Shown in pieces: positions 14,341 to 22,934 of a DNA stretch of 22,934 nt. Origin of the DNA: an uncultured Moraxellaceae bacterium (GTDB lineage: Bacteria > Pseudomonadota > Gammaproteobacteria > Pseudomonadales > Moraxellaceae); contig CALFYA010000372.1 in assembly GCA_937952925.1 (NCBI GenBank), positions 1 to 22,934 on the forward strand. Reading direction: 5' to 3'. Position 1 is the first letter of the stretch; each line of letters opens with the position of its first letter. The notes below the pieces were generated by a model. It saw only the letters and a program-made list of their open reading frames with translations, did not search any database and was not told the origin of the DNA. The position numbers and the translations under genes are program-made.

Positions 14341-17085
14341 CTAGGGTCTGACGATCTGCACACAAAACCGTACATGGCCTTGTTGATACGGTTTTAGACT
14401 GCCTGCAATCAAAAAGTCTAATACCCCTGCGCCGTTCACAGACGGCGACTGATTCAGCAGACAACTGGTATCTGTTGGGGTCGCTGCGCAATACGCGGAT
14501 ATAAACTGGGTTGACGTGGGGGTGCTGTCTTTGATGTGCACTTGTTGTAACGGCTTAATCCCGTTGTTGACATACGCAATATCGTATTCAAGATAACTGC
14601 CATAAGCCGCTTGACTGGTTTGGGTAAACGGCGTGCTATCGGTGCTTGATACCGCACAACTACTCAGAACCCGCACGGTTTTGACCAACTCCAGTCTCGC
14701 ACCACCAATGATAGTGACATCTTGCCGGACAGGACTCGTCCCACTCAAGATGTCGCCATTTTTGAGCACAGCAATATAAGCCGGCTGCAGCACGACAATC
14801 GCCTGCGCGCCTACCCCCACCTGTGTGGGCGCATTGACGCGCTCAACCACACACAACACAGTATTGGGCAACTGGATTCCATAGGGTTGTTGGGACACGC
14901 TTTGCTCCGTGTGATCGACGATCCCATTACAGTTGTCATCACGGTAGAGAATCTGCGTCCATCCACTGTTGTTGGTACTGGGCTGCTGAGACAATACCGT
15001 TTGAATATTGGGTGTGATCACCGAACTGATGAATAATTGATGTGGATAGCTGGCCGTTTCACCTAAACGGATGGTTTGCTGACCATCTGCGCTGAGATTG
15101 ATGTCTAACCATGCATCGCCAAAGTTGAGCTGATCGTAATTGACTAATGTCCCACCGGTGATGGGATTGGTATTTAACCATTGCAAGCGATCTTGCGGTC
15201 GGTCGTAGCTATAGCGCGTTGGCTGGCTGGCATCGCCTCCACTCACCGATTGATAGCCGATCAAATTGGTTTGCTGTACACACAAGTTGGCACCCGCTTG
15301 CACGGTACGCGGCACCACAAACTGATAATCCCCTGCGGCATCGGTAAGACTTTGACCAAAGATCGTGGTCTGGCAGTTGGTCAATTGCACCAACGCTTGC
15401 GCCAAACCGACTTCGCCCGCTTGCTGAATCCCATCATAGGCCGCAGTGACCAAACCCGTTGAGCCACTGTTGTCGGTAAACACGCGCCCCTTGACCAAAA
15501 AGGAGCCTGCTTCATGCCGATTATAATAAGTACAGGTAATGTCATCGCCATCGCCCAAATTCTGTAGGGTCAGCGTGGTGATCTGAGTAAATGCAATCAC
15601 TTGGGTGGTGGTGGGTGTGGTGGCGGGCAATACCGCCTGCGTGTTGGGATTGGTATTGACGCAACTCAAATATGTCCGATAGTCACTCACCCAGCCAATC
15701 GGCACAGTACCTTGAATGGATTGGACAAAATTGAGGGTATAACTGCCTTGAGCCAATAGGATTTTTTCACTGACCAACTGACTGTTGCCGGTGTAATTAA
15801 ATTCACTCGTTGCACTAGCGTTTTGCCCTTCAATCGACACGCTATAGGTATATTTTTCTTGTAGGCGTGTTTCGGTGTTTTGGTTGTCTTGGGCAATTCG
15901 GACACGCGCCGCCGGTACAATGTTATAGCTCACTTCGTTTTTGCTATCGCCTTCACACACCGGATTGGCACGTCGCCAAGTTCCCGCAGCACTTGCCCCA
16001 TCCACACCAGGTTCTTGTAAGGCAAAGGTCAATGACTCAGGGTTTTCAAGCACCGAATCTTGCACGGCTTCAATCGGAATGGTGATGCCATAACGCAAAT
16101 TATCGCCCAACTCACCAGCATCATACGCACCTGCGGGCACAAACACACGCCACACATCTGGACTAGGATGGCTAATGGTTGGGGTGGTTCCGGCCAAGCC
16201 GGTGGGTGTACCCAATTGGAAATCTTGATCGACAGCTGTACCCGTGCTGCGCAGTGCCACCATAATCCCGCCGCTTGGCACAGTACCATTGATCCGCAAG
16301 CGTAGCGCTTTGATGGTTTCGGTACCGCCCCCTTCTTTGAGGGTATAAATTTCTGTTTGCCCCAGATCAATCAGGGGAACTAGGCTAAAAGTCAAATCAT
16401 CCACGATATTGCCCACAGAGCCTGAGCTTGGGGCAACGGCCTCCAAACCGAGTTGATACTGACCTGCACTAGGTGCGGACAATGTGGCGGTTTCGGTGGT
16501 AAAGCCGGGGTTGGTGGTGCTGCTAAAGGTGCGACTTTGGGAGTTTTTAAACGACAGCGGTGTGGCAGGATAACCACTGTTGATTGGCCACAATCCGACA
16601 CGAACCTGCTGCGCAGCAACGCCTGAACGTGGCGCAAATTGATAGCTCACATTGACAGATTCGCCTTGCGTCAAGCAGATGTTGTAATACAAGCGTGAAG
16701 GTGCCGTCGAATTGACCTCAGCCACGACGCGGGTGCTGTTGGTGTATCCATAGGTGCTCGCATACGCGACTTCAATCCGACTGGTGCTGCTACTTGGGCT
16801 AATCGTTGAGCGCCATCCCAGCACACATTTGCGAGGGTTTCCCCCTCCAACACAGGATTCATCGTCAAAATATGACCATGTGCTGCCTTCAATAAAATTG
16901 CTTGTTTGAAGTGTGGTGCCGTCGGTGAACTGATCAAAACCAATATTGGCATTGACCCGTGGCGCTGCCCATGCGATGTGCTGCGCTAGGCAACAGTAAA
17001 GCAGCACGAATGCCCACAGCATCCATGGTGTGATTGCGACTTGTGCAGCGGGGTGAGCAGCGCGCTCCATGTTACAAACATCCAT
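14341..17085 (-). CDS. Secreted surface protein with SdrD/Cna-B-like and DUF11-like domains
   Basis: About 914 residues. The N-terminus has a signal peptide (hydrophobic core MLWAFVLLYCCLAQHIAWA, cleaved before APRV). Residues about 40-240 are a beta-rich adhesin-like domain; about 245-400 resembles a Calx-beta-like fold (IDLGQTEIYTLKEGGGTETI). A Cna-B/SdrD-like domain lies near 533-590 (GRVFTDNSGSTG...DGIQQAGEVGLAQALVQL...TDAAGDYQFVVP). The C-terminal 120 residues resemble DUF11 repeats (LELVKTV...YLEYDIAYVNNG). No LPXTG, RTX or autotransporter barrel is seen, so its anchoring is unknown. Start is ambiguous: ATGs at 17124, 17085 and 17070 all lack a clear ribosome site. Confidence 0.75.
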   Translation of the reverse strand: MDVCNMERAAHPAAQVAITPWMLWAFVLLYCCLAQHIAWAAPRVNANIGFDQFTDGTTLQTSNFIEGSTWSYFDDESCVGGGNPRKCVLGWRSTISPSSSTSRIEVAYASTYGYTNSTRVVAEVNSTAPSRLYYNICLTQGESVNVSYQFAPRSGVAAQQVRVGLWPINSGYPATPLSFKNSQSRTFSSTTNPGFTTETATLSAPSAGQYQLGLEAVAPSSGSVGNIVDDLTFSLVPLIDLGQTEIYTLKEGGGTETIKALRLRINGTVPSGGIMVALRSTGTAVDQDFQLGTPTGLAGTTPTISHPSPDVWRVFVPAGAYDAGELGDNLRYGITIPIEAVQDSVLENPESLTFALQEPGVDGASAAGTWRRANPVCEGDSKNEVSYNIVPAARVRIAQDNQNTETRLQEKYTYSVSIEGQNASATSEFNYTGNSQLVSEKILLAQGSYTLNFVQSIQGTVPIGWVSDYRTYLSCVNTNPNTQAVLPATTPTTTQVIAFTQITTLTLQNLGDGDDITCTYYNRHEAGSFLVKGRVFTDNSGSTGLVTAAYDGIQQAGEVGLAQALVQLTNCQTTIFGQSLTDAAGDYQFVVPRTVQAGANLCVQQTNLIGYQSVSGGDASQPTRYSYDRPQDRLQWLNTNPITGGTLVNYDQLNFGDAWLDINLSADGQQTIRLGETASYPHQLFISSVITPNIQTVLSQQPSTNNSGWTQILYRDDNCNGIVDHTEQSVSQQPYGIQLPNTVLCVVERVNAPTQVGVGAQAIVVLQPAYIAVLKNGDILSGTSPVRQDVTIIGGARLELVKTVRVLSSCAVSSTDSTPFTQTSQAAYGSYLEYDIAYVNNGIKPLQQVHIKDSTPTSTQFISAYCAATPTDTSCLLNQSPSVNGAGVLDFLIAGSLKPYQQGHVRFCVQIVRP

Positions 17086-17397
17086 GCTTGAACATTGTGT
17101 AATAGACAGCCTATCAAGAAGCATGCCAAAAATTATGACAAAATCTTTAAAAAATAATTTTAAAAAATAGCGACTTGAATAAGCTGATTTGCTGAGCCAG
17201 CTCAAACCCACAGCATGGCCAGCAGCAAGGACTGCTTAGTTTGGGACGATTGTGACAAAAAATGTCTATTTCGTCACATTTTTGTCGGTACGCGGTTGTA
17301 CGGCAAACACGCCACATCCACGCGCTGAATTTTTGATGTGGTTTGGCGCATGTTGTCATTTTGATATCAACGTCTGCGACAGTGGCATCACTAAACG
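17086..17397. promoter_or_regulatory. AT-rich intergenic region with inverted repeat
   Basis: About 310 nt without a convincing gene. The left third is A/T-rich (a likely promoter for the surface protein). An inverted repeat TGTGAC (17251-17256) / GTCACA (17273-17278) flanked by A and T runs lies in the middle. On the plus strand it looks like a hairpin with TTTTT after it, but no plus-strand gene needs it; it could also be a regulator site. Confidence 0.45.
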
Positions 17398-17733
17398 CTA
17401 CATGCCCCCTATACTAATCAAGGAGATCAGCAACATACCAAGCAAACTACTCACCAATACCACACGCAACACTCGCTGTCTGAGCTCAACACTCACCGCA
17501 GTATCTTGCATGGGTGGAGCAGCATGATAGCACTGTATTTGTGTCGGTTGCGGTGGCTGCACGACCGAACGAGTCTGTAGCAAGTGCGCCACACTACCCA
17601 TCTGATGAGCAACTTCTGATCGATGGACTGCCGCGCTGTTTGCCACAGGATGCACTGCAGCATCGGTTGGGCAGTCTTGAGCGTGTTGTGGTTGATGTTC
17701 TTGATACAAAAACTGATGCGAATCTGTGGTCAT
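17398..17733 (-). CDS. Small C-terminally membrane-anchored protein
   Basis: A 111-residue protein of unknown function. The start MTTDSHQFLYQEHQ at 17733 has AGAGG 7 nt upstream; the longer reading to 17802 would run through the hairpin described next. The first 80 residues are rich in H, Q and A without motif; the last 22 (VVLVSSLLGMLLISLISIGGM) form a membrane helix preceded by basic residues. It lies 87 nt downstream of the RTX gene on the same strand, so may be co-expressed. Confidence 0.6.
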   Translation of the reverse strand: MTTDSHQFLYQEHQPQHAQDCPTDAAVHPVANSAAVHRSEVAHQMGSVAHLLQTRSVVQPPQPTQIQCYHAAPPMQDTAVSVELRQRVLRVVLVSSLLGMLLISLISIGGM

Positions 17734-17774
17734 TACAGCACCTCTCTTGAATGGGTCTGCCACATCCCAGCCAT

Positions 17775-17800
17775 GGGGGTAAGGCCATGCCTTATCCCCC
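17775..17800 (-). other. Strong hairpin between RTX and small-protein genes
   Basis: GGGGGTAAGGC (17775-17785) pairs with GCCTTATCCCCC (17789-17800) around a 3-nt loop, 11 pairs with one bulge. On the coding (minus) strand the T-run precedes the hairpin, so it is not a standard terminator. It may stabilise the RTX mRNA end or dampen read-through. Confidence 0.6.
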
Positions 17801-17820
17801 AAAAACCAGATGCAAAGTGC

Positions 17821-20800
17821 TTAGGCGCTCATGGTCATCCAGTTGTTGCTGATCACACTGTTGAGTGCCGATTTTTGCTGTGCAGACAGTGTGGTTTGCC
17901 CCATGGCGGGCGGGGTCAGGCTGGCCATCGCATTGACCAGATTTTGCACATTGGCTGCCGCCAATTGCTGACCATTGCTCAGTGTAAAGCTTTCCACCGA
18001 CATGCCTGCGCTATACCAGTCTTTGACCAACACACGTGCACCTGTACCAATCACCGTGGCTTGTAAGTCGTTGTTGACTTGGCTAAACCAGACTTGGCTG
18101 CTGTTGATGCCCAAGCCAAACTGCACCTGATCGACGCCACCACTTGCGTTGGCTGATTCTTGGATGGTGTTGAGACCATAGTCACGGCGCAGCACATAGC
18201 TGTCATTGCCAAGGCCACCAGTGAGTTTGTTGACGCCCAAACCACCATCAATCAAGTTCGCGCCGCTGTTGCCGACAATCACGTTATTTTCGGCATTGCC
18301 TTTGGCATAAATATCTGCGCTGCCTTGCAGCTTGAGCACTTCAAGATGATCCGCCAAATCCCAGCTAATGCTGCTAAACACGCTATCCATACCGGCATTA
18401 GCCTGTTCAACCGTCACATCACCACGCGTGGTGACAAAATACAGATCGTTGCCATCACCACCGATCATGCGATCTGCACCGGTGCCGCCTTTGAGTTGGT
18501 CGTTGCCCGCACCACCCATCAGCACATCCGCACCAATGCCACCGAGCAACACATCATCGCCCAAGCCACCATGCAGGTAGTCAGCTTGTGCACTGCCGTC
18601 GATAGTGTCTGCATTGGCCGAACCCATGATTGCACGTGCAAACTGATCCCCTACACTCACACCGGCTTTATCACGGATATCGAAAGTCGTACCGGTTGCA
18701 GCAACATATTGTACGGCTTCATCATCAGCGCGACCTTCTACGCCAACCAGATTACCGGTGGCGTCTTCGGCTTGCAGACGGACTGCCAAACCAAACAACT
18801 CGTAATTCGGAAAGTCCGCTCCATCACTAATCCAACCATTACCAACATCAGCGAGGTTGAGGGTCAGGCGAATTTGTGGCGCGTCAGTTGCCGACAGATT
18901 GATGGTAGACGGGGTAAAGCTCTGTGAGGTCTGCTCAATGGTATGGATGTGATCCATCCCATCATTGCTCAAATCGTAGTCGATGCTATCGGCAACGCGG
19001 TTGACGCGGATCAATTCATTGCGCGCAGAATTATCTACTGCACCTGAGCGGGTATTGGTTTCAACCAAATCAAACAATTGGATGGTATAGGTCTGATATT
19101 GCGTCGCACCGCTGGTCGTATGCCCTGCCACCACAATCTGCTGCGTTTGTTGAATCAGGTATTCAACCGGTTGCGCCGTGGTAACAACGCCTGTCTGTCG
19201 ATCAATTTTGAAATGACCACCTGCACTATTTTCCAGACTATAAGAGATGGTGGTGCGGTCCGCGTCGGTCATGTGGGCAGTAATCCCCACCGCTGTACCG
19301 ACAGGCGTCAGGTGATGCACCGCATTTGCCAAAGCATTGCGATCGGTCAACTCACTTGATGGGAATTCATCAACATCATAAATGCTAAAGTCGAAGGTTT
19401 TACGCGACGAGCTGCCATCAGTGCTGGTTGCAATCGCGGTGAGGGTGTACGATGACTGCATGGTTTCAATATCAAGCAAGCGGGTTGCCCGAATTTCACC
19501 AGTGTTGGTATCGATCTCAAACAATCCATCATGGGTGCTTTCCAACTGATACGACACTTGGTCTTTTTTGTTGGCGTCGATTGCGGTGACCTTCAAATAC
19601 AACTGGCTTTGCGTCTGATTGGCACGGTCTTCGTTGATCCCTTGCAAGCCATACAGGCTGATTTCACCAATCGCAACGTTTGGCTCGGGCGTGAGCATAA
19701 AGTTGCTCGCCGTCAAGGTTGGGGTATCGGGCTGCAAGCTAATTTTGCCATCGGCTTGACCATCACCGGTGGTATCAAAAAACACCGCCGATCCTGCATA
19801 GCCTTCGCTATCGTTGGGGGCAATCCATACGCTGCGCTGTGCTGCACCTTCACTGCTAAACTCCAATACACCGAGCGCACGCAGATCAATCACATCTTGA
19901 TTGACATCAAAATCATAAATATAGTCGGAAGCATTGCGTAGGCTGTCTTTGATCGAGGTGTACACAAAGGTATCTTTGCCAACGGTCGCGAATAAATTGT
20001 CTGCGCCTTCACCGCCCACAAGCACATCATGACCCAGATCGCCTTTGATAAGGTCACTGCCTCGACCACCATGGATATACATATTGCCGGTGTATGTATC
20101 ATCATTAAACGAGTAGTTGTAATTGTCGGCATGATGCCCCAGCACCACTAATCCGAATTGATCACCATACGACAATCCGGTGACTGAGTCGCGAATCTCG
20201 ATGGGAGTGCCCTTATTGGTACGATAAGTAACAGTCTCATCATCAGCCCGACCAACCTGACCAATCAACTCGCCATTTTGATTTTCGGCTTGAATGCGTA
20301 CCGCCAGATCACCATCTGAACCAATCGAGCTGTCTCTGGCTTTCCCATTACCCACCCGTGTTTGATCAAAGGTCAAACGAATTTGTGAGGTATCACCATA
20401 TTGGTCGGCAGATACAATAATTTGGTCAAATGTGGTCGAGTCACCTTCAAAAATAAGACCATAACCGCCAATGGTATCGGCACCTTCTTCGGTGCTGACG
20501 GTTTCATCGTTGTAATACTGCGCAATCAGGTTTAATTTCCAATTACCCTCCAGATTACCCGTGTAATTGGACAACAAGGGTTGGTCGGAACTGTCGCGAT
20601 CAAACGGTTTGGTCGGTACATTTGAGGTCAATACCTGATTGACGTACACGCCGTCGTCGTCGTTAAAGATCGGATCATTCACTTCAATCCCATCGTCATT
20701 GATGAAGTAATCGCCTTTGAAGTAAAAACTTGTATTGTGAAAATTGAGTAGCACTTGATTTTGACCAGACGGGGACATCAACTCAATGTTGAGGTCACGC

Positions 20801-21090
20801 AGATTGGGCAGATTGGCATCAACCAATCTCACACCTGTCAAGATGCTATATTGAGTGGGTGCTCCGCCAAATGAGTTAACCTGTGTGCCCGAATAGGTAA
20901 ACGTACTTTGCTGATAGTTGATGTTTAAGATTACCTCACCGTCGGTGGTGTTGACCCTTCTTGTTGTGCCCCGATAGGAGACATCTAAATGCACCACATC
21001 TGCGCCGCTAAGGGTCTCAATCGTGTCTTCCTCTCTGTAGTTATAGCTACTAAAAGTATCGTCACCTGACGTGCCGTAAACGAATGCCAT
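17821..21090 (-). CDS. Large RTX/cadherin-like secreted protein
   Basis: 1089 residues, no N-terminal signal. Order: RTX-like GTSGDDTF at the start; a P-domain-like (proprotein convertase) region about 70-220; a module 235-317 beginning QIRLTF; RTX repeats 337-368 (GGRGSDLIKGD...GGEGADNL) running into a serralysin-like FDVNQDVIDLRAL; two cadherin-like domains about 473-690 (FEIDTNTGEI, FKIDRQTGVV); a second copy of the 235-317 module at 738-820; a longer RTX block 820-885 (GGLGDDVLLGG, GGAGNDQLKGG, GGDGNDLYFV) and a further one near 930-960. The C-terminus lacks cysteine and charge, as for type I secretion. Likely a calcium-dependent adhesin or surface protein; no protease or lipase motif is seen. 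GGAG precedes the ATG. Confidence 0.88.
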   Translation of the reverse strand: MAFVYGTSGDDTFSSYNYREEDTIETLSGADVVHLDVSYRGTTRRVNTTDGEVILNINYQQSTFTYSGTQVNSFGGAPTQYSILTGVRLVDANLPNLRDLNIELMSPSGQNQVLLNFHNTSFYFKGDYFINDDGIEVNDPIFNDDDGVYVNQVLTSNVPTKPFDRDSSDQPLLSNYTGNLEGNWKLNLIAQYYNDETVSTEEGADTIGGYGLIFEGDSTTFDQIIVSADQYGDTSQIRLTFDQTRVGNGKARDSSIGSDGDLAVRIQAENQNGELIGQVGRADDETVTYRTNKGTPIEIRDSVTGLSYGDQFGLVVLGHHADNYNYSFNDDTYTGNMYIHGGRGSDLIKGDLGHDVLVGGEGADNLFATVGKDTFVYTSIKDSLRNASDYIYDFDVNQDVIDLRALGVLEFSSEGAAQRSVWIAPNDSEGYAGSAVFFDTTGDGQADGKISLQPDTPTLTASNFMLTPEPNVAIGEISLYGLQGINEDRANQTQSQLYLKVTAIDANKKDQVSYQLESTHDGLFEIDTNTGEIRATRLLDIETMQSSYTLTAIATSTDGSSSRKTFDFSIYDVDEFPSSELTDRNALANAVHHLTPVGTAVGITAHMTDADRTTISYSLENSAGGHFKIDRQTGVVTTAQPVEYLIQQTQQIVVAGHTTSGATQYQTYTIQLFDLVETNTRSGAVDNSARNELIRVNRVADSIDYDLSNDGMDHIHTIEQTSQSFTPSTINLSATDAPQIRLTLNLADVGNGWISDGADFPNYELFGLAVRLQAEDATGNLVGVEGRADDEAVQYVAATGTTFDIRDKAGVSVGDQFARAIMGSANADTIDGSAQADYLHGGLGDDVLLGGIGADVLMGGAGNDQLKGGTGADRMIGGDGNDLYFVTTRGDVTVEQANAGMDSVFSSISWDLADHLEVLKLQGSADIYAKGNAENNVIVGNSGANLIDGGLGVNKLTGGLGNDSYVLRRDYGLNTIQESANASGGVDQVQFGLGINSSQVWFSQVNNDLQATVIGTGARVLVKDWYSAGMSVESFTLSNGQQLAAANVQNLVNAMASLTPPAMGQTTLSAQQKSALNSVISNNWMTMSA

Positions 21091-21452
21091 AATGGTTTCT
21101 CCTCACTGGTCTAAACGGCGTGATGCTACAACATCTTTGCCTCGTCGCAATCGATGTGCATCGCGGTGGTCATCTGAAGCTGAGTGTATTATTTTGTGAT
21201 CAAAATCACAACAATAAATGTGGCAACAGCACATTAAAAATTCAGACTATTTTGATCAAAATTTAATCAGATTGGATCTTTTTGGAAAAAACACCAAGAA
21301 ACAAGCTTTTATTGTCAAATAATCCTGATCAATGCGATTTTTGGACAAAAAATATGTGTTAAAAGCACTTTTTATCGAAGAGAATGAGCGTTCAGATGTG
21401 TGATCTGTGCGAATTGTAAAATTGCATGAGGAGATGGATGCAGATGATCCTC
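21091..21452. promoter_or_regulatory. RTX gene control region
   Basis: 362 nt without a gene between the TPR-like gene and the RTX gene. It is AT-rich, with the CRP-type palindrome given next and a second 14-nt perfect palindrome ATTTTGATCAAAAT at 21249-21262. A weak GAGGA/TCCTC stem (about 21428-21452) just after the TPR-like stop is the only terminator candidate. No ORF here has a ribosome site. Confidence 0.6.
21195..21210. promoter_or_regulatory. Perfect CRP/Vfr-type site
   Basis: TGTGA-N6-TCACA, an exact match to the CRP consensus, about 105 nt upstream of the RTX start. On the RTX strand it is followed 3 nt later by TAATAC, a possible -10 box, so it would sit in the -35/-10 spacer of that promoter and could repress it. 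If the real start lies further downstream it could activate. Confidence 0.7.
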
Positions 21453-22778
21453 TTATTTTTTGTGCAAAATTCTTTCGCTTCCTAGTTTTAGAAATGATGT
21501 TGGTATGGCTGATCGGGCTCGAGGTGTGGAGACCTCTGTAGATCCTTCTATCGCTGGCCAGTGAGCTTGTACAAAATCGCTAAATCCCAAATAAGGTGAG
21601 CCTTGGTTGTTGCGTTTGATGATGCGCTGAATCGCGTTACGAGGACTCTGCTGCATGATTTGTTTAATATATCCACTCGCCTGCTCCGGTTGATTGGTCA
21701 GCCATGCGATATAGGCCATATCACTCAATGCAAGCAGTTGATCAGACTTCGATAAATGTGTCATGTTTTGTTGATTTAATAACAATGCCTGTGAGAGTTG
21801 CGCTTGTGCCACAGGCTGATCTGACCAATTCGCCTTCGCTTGCGTCAACAGGTTGGTTGCCTGTAAATGGCTGATGAAGCCCTTTTGCTCATCCACTTCA
21901 ACCGAACTGCCATACTGCACATGCGTTAACCATTGATGATATAAGACACTCGCCTCAGACCATTTTTGCTGCGACTCCAGCCATTTTCCTTTGAATTCAA
22001 CCGCCTGACCCACATACAACTGAATCAAAGGCGATGAATGATCTGAAAAGTACTGAATCAGCATGTCTAAAGCCGAGATATGATGCTCTGTTTGCCCCAA
22101 GCGTTTGAGTACCCAAGCTTTGCTGATGAGTGCTTGAGCAACTCGCTCGGCCAGCGGCTCATCCTCCTCCTCCATAAATTTGCTGATCAGCTGGTCGTGT
22201 AACTCTAGCGCTTTATCCATGCGACCAATCATGTTAAACAGATCAGCTTTCCCCAACACAGCATCAGCGGCATCGATTTGAAATCTGCGCTCTGGGCTGG
22301 CATAGGCTCGATCAATCACCTGTTGATAGGCATCGAATGCTTGATCAATGTCACGCGACTGTTGAGCAAAATTTCCTTTTTTGAGGTAGGCTTTGATCAC
22401 AAACCCTTGTGACGCAGCATCTTCAAATCCACCAAATATTGCAATCACTTCATCCAAAGCATCTATTGCGCCAGCAGTCATCTCTAACCTGCGCATACAA
22501 TCTGCTTTAATCAACAACATTTTTGCCCGATCTGGACTTGTTGCGTGTACATTTTGCTGTGCGCGTAGGATTTCATTTAGCGCTTGCCGAAAATCACGTT
22601 GGGCATAGGCTTGATTGACTTTTGCTAACCAGTCTTGGCTGCCTGTAATGTTTTGATGGGCGGGCATTTGTGCTTTTTTAACCACTGTCACGGGTAAATT
22701 GACATCGAGATTCAAATCTGCTTGAGCAGTTTGCAGCATGCTTAGACCCACAACACATGACATTATGATTTTATTCAT
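21453..22778 (-). CDS. Periplasmic TPR-like protein
   Basis: A 441-residue protein. Signal peptide MNKIIMSCVVGLSMLQTAQA, cleaved before DLNLDV. The remainder is helical with TPR-like spacing: VNQAYAQRDFRQALNEILRA, AKMLLIKADCMRRL...AIDALDEVIAIFG, FAQQSRDIDQAFDAYQQVIDRAY, ADLFNMIGRMDKALELHDQLI and ALISKAWVLKRLGQTEHHISALDMLIQYF. The pattern of repeated ~38-residue units tracking time or capacity resembles other bacterial TPR scaffolds, but no family name is certain. Start at ATG 22778 (a TTG precedes it); GAGG lies 13 nt upstream, rather far. Confidence 0.8.
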   Translation of the reverse strand: MNKIIMSCVVGLSMLQTAQADLNLDVNLPVTVVKKAQMPAHQNITGSQDWLAKVNQAYAQRDFRQALNEILRAQQNVHATSPDRAKMLLIKADCMRRLEMTAGAIDALDEVIAIFGGFEDAASQGFVIKAYLKKGNFAQQSRDIDQAFDAYQQVIDRAYASPERRFQIDAADAVLGKADLFNMIGRMDKALELHDQLISKFMEEEDEPLAERVAQALISKAWVLKRLGQTEHHISALDMLIQYFSDHSSPLIQLYVGQAVEFKGKWLESQQKWSEASVLYHQWLTHVQYGSSVEVDEQKGFISHLQATNLLTQAKANWSDQPVAQAQLSQALLLNQQNMTHLSKSDQLLALSDMAYIAWLTNQPEQASGYIKQIMQQSPRNAIQRIIKRNNQGSPYLGFSDFVQAHWPAIEGSTEVSTPRARSAIPTSFLKLGSERILHKK

Positions 22779-22865
22779 CAATTTTTGATGTCCTCATTGC
22801 ATATGAAAAACAAAAGTATTCACTGTGGGTGATTTGGCACATCTATTGTACAGATGAATGAGAGC

Positions 22866-22888
22866 AAAAAGGGCGCTACTGCGCCCTT
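22866..22888 (-). terminator. Rho-independent terminator of upstream gene
   Basis: On the minus strand AAGGGCGC pairs with GCGCCCTT (8 bp, 4-nt loop, 22869-22888), followed by T residues (A-run 22866-22870 on the plus strand). It lies 16 nt after the stop of the partial gene at the window edge and faces the right way to end it. Confidence 0.85.
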
Positions 22889-22903
22889 CTTCACTCGCTC
22901 ACC

Positions 22904-22933
22904 TTACTTGAGCCAGCCGGTCAACTCACCCAA
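22904..22933 (-). CDS. C-terminal end of a gene running off the window
   Basis: On the minus strand the edge reads LGELTGWLK then TAA, directly before a good terminator. Only nine codons are visible, so the product cannot be named. The reading frame is supported mainly by the terminator and the absence of any alternative. Confidence 0.5.
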   Translation of the reverse strand: MGELTGWLK

Positions 22934-22934
22934 T

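Noticed and set aside
17251..17278. CRP site at TGTGAC...GTCACA
   Set aside because: The half-sites are 16 nt apart, too far for the N6 spacing of a CRP dimer; kept only as an inverted repeat.

Overview
The window is a bacterial chromosome segment of moderate GC. It is probably gammaproteobacterial: RtcR, RtcB and RtcA align closely, by eye and from memory, with the E. coli proteins. An EIIC-EAL fusion and a large RTX adhesin suggest an environmental Pseudomonadales/Moraxellaceae-like lineage, but I cannot fix the genus from sequence alone. No transposase, integrase, CRISPR array or canonical tRNA gene is visible.

Region 1 (1-3106) holds a HAD/FCP1-like phosphatase, an acetoacetate-decarboxylase-fold protein on the minus strand, and a phospholipase D/cardiolipin-synthase-type lipoprotein.

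Region 2 (3107-11462) is the main interest: a complete, inducible RNA-repair locus. On the minus strand vapB, vapC and rtcR form one tightly overlapping unit (1-nt and 4-nt overlaps), so a PIN-RNase toxin-antitoxin pair is co-transcribed with the sigma-54 activator of RNA repair. On the plus strand two nearly identical sigma-54 promoters (-24/-12) drive (i) rsr (bacterial Ro60), a non-coding array and a HEAT-like protein gene, and (ii) rtcB-rtcA. The 820-nt gap after rsr contains five, probably six, head-to-tail Y-RNA-like units. Each has a long outer helix, an internal loop with conserved CAAATG on the 5' side and TTGTTG on the 3' side, a 7-8 bp inner helix, and an effector domain starting TACA. 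Three units carry circularly permuted tRNA mimics (T arm, closed acceptor stem, D arm). Two carry a different effector: an anticodon-arm-like hairpin with a 7-nt loop, plus a second hairpin. Inferred logic: RtcR senses damaged RNA through its CARF domain and activates both promoters; Rsr with Y RNAs handles damaged RNA; RtcA and RtcB process and seal ends.

Region 3 (11541-14146) has a tail-anchored Sel1-repeat protein, convergent with an EIIC-EAL fusion (putative cyclic-di-GMP phosphodiesterase) that has a G9 tract just upstream of its start.

Region 4 (14341-22934, all minus strand) is a cell-surface set: a secreted protein with SdrD/Cna-B-like and DUF11-like domains, a small tail-anchored protein, a 1089-residue RTX/cadherin-like protein with a perfect CRP-type palindrome upstream, a periplasmic TPR-like protein, and the last nine codons of a further gene with its terminator.
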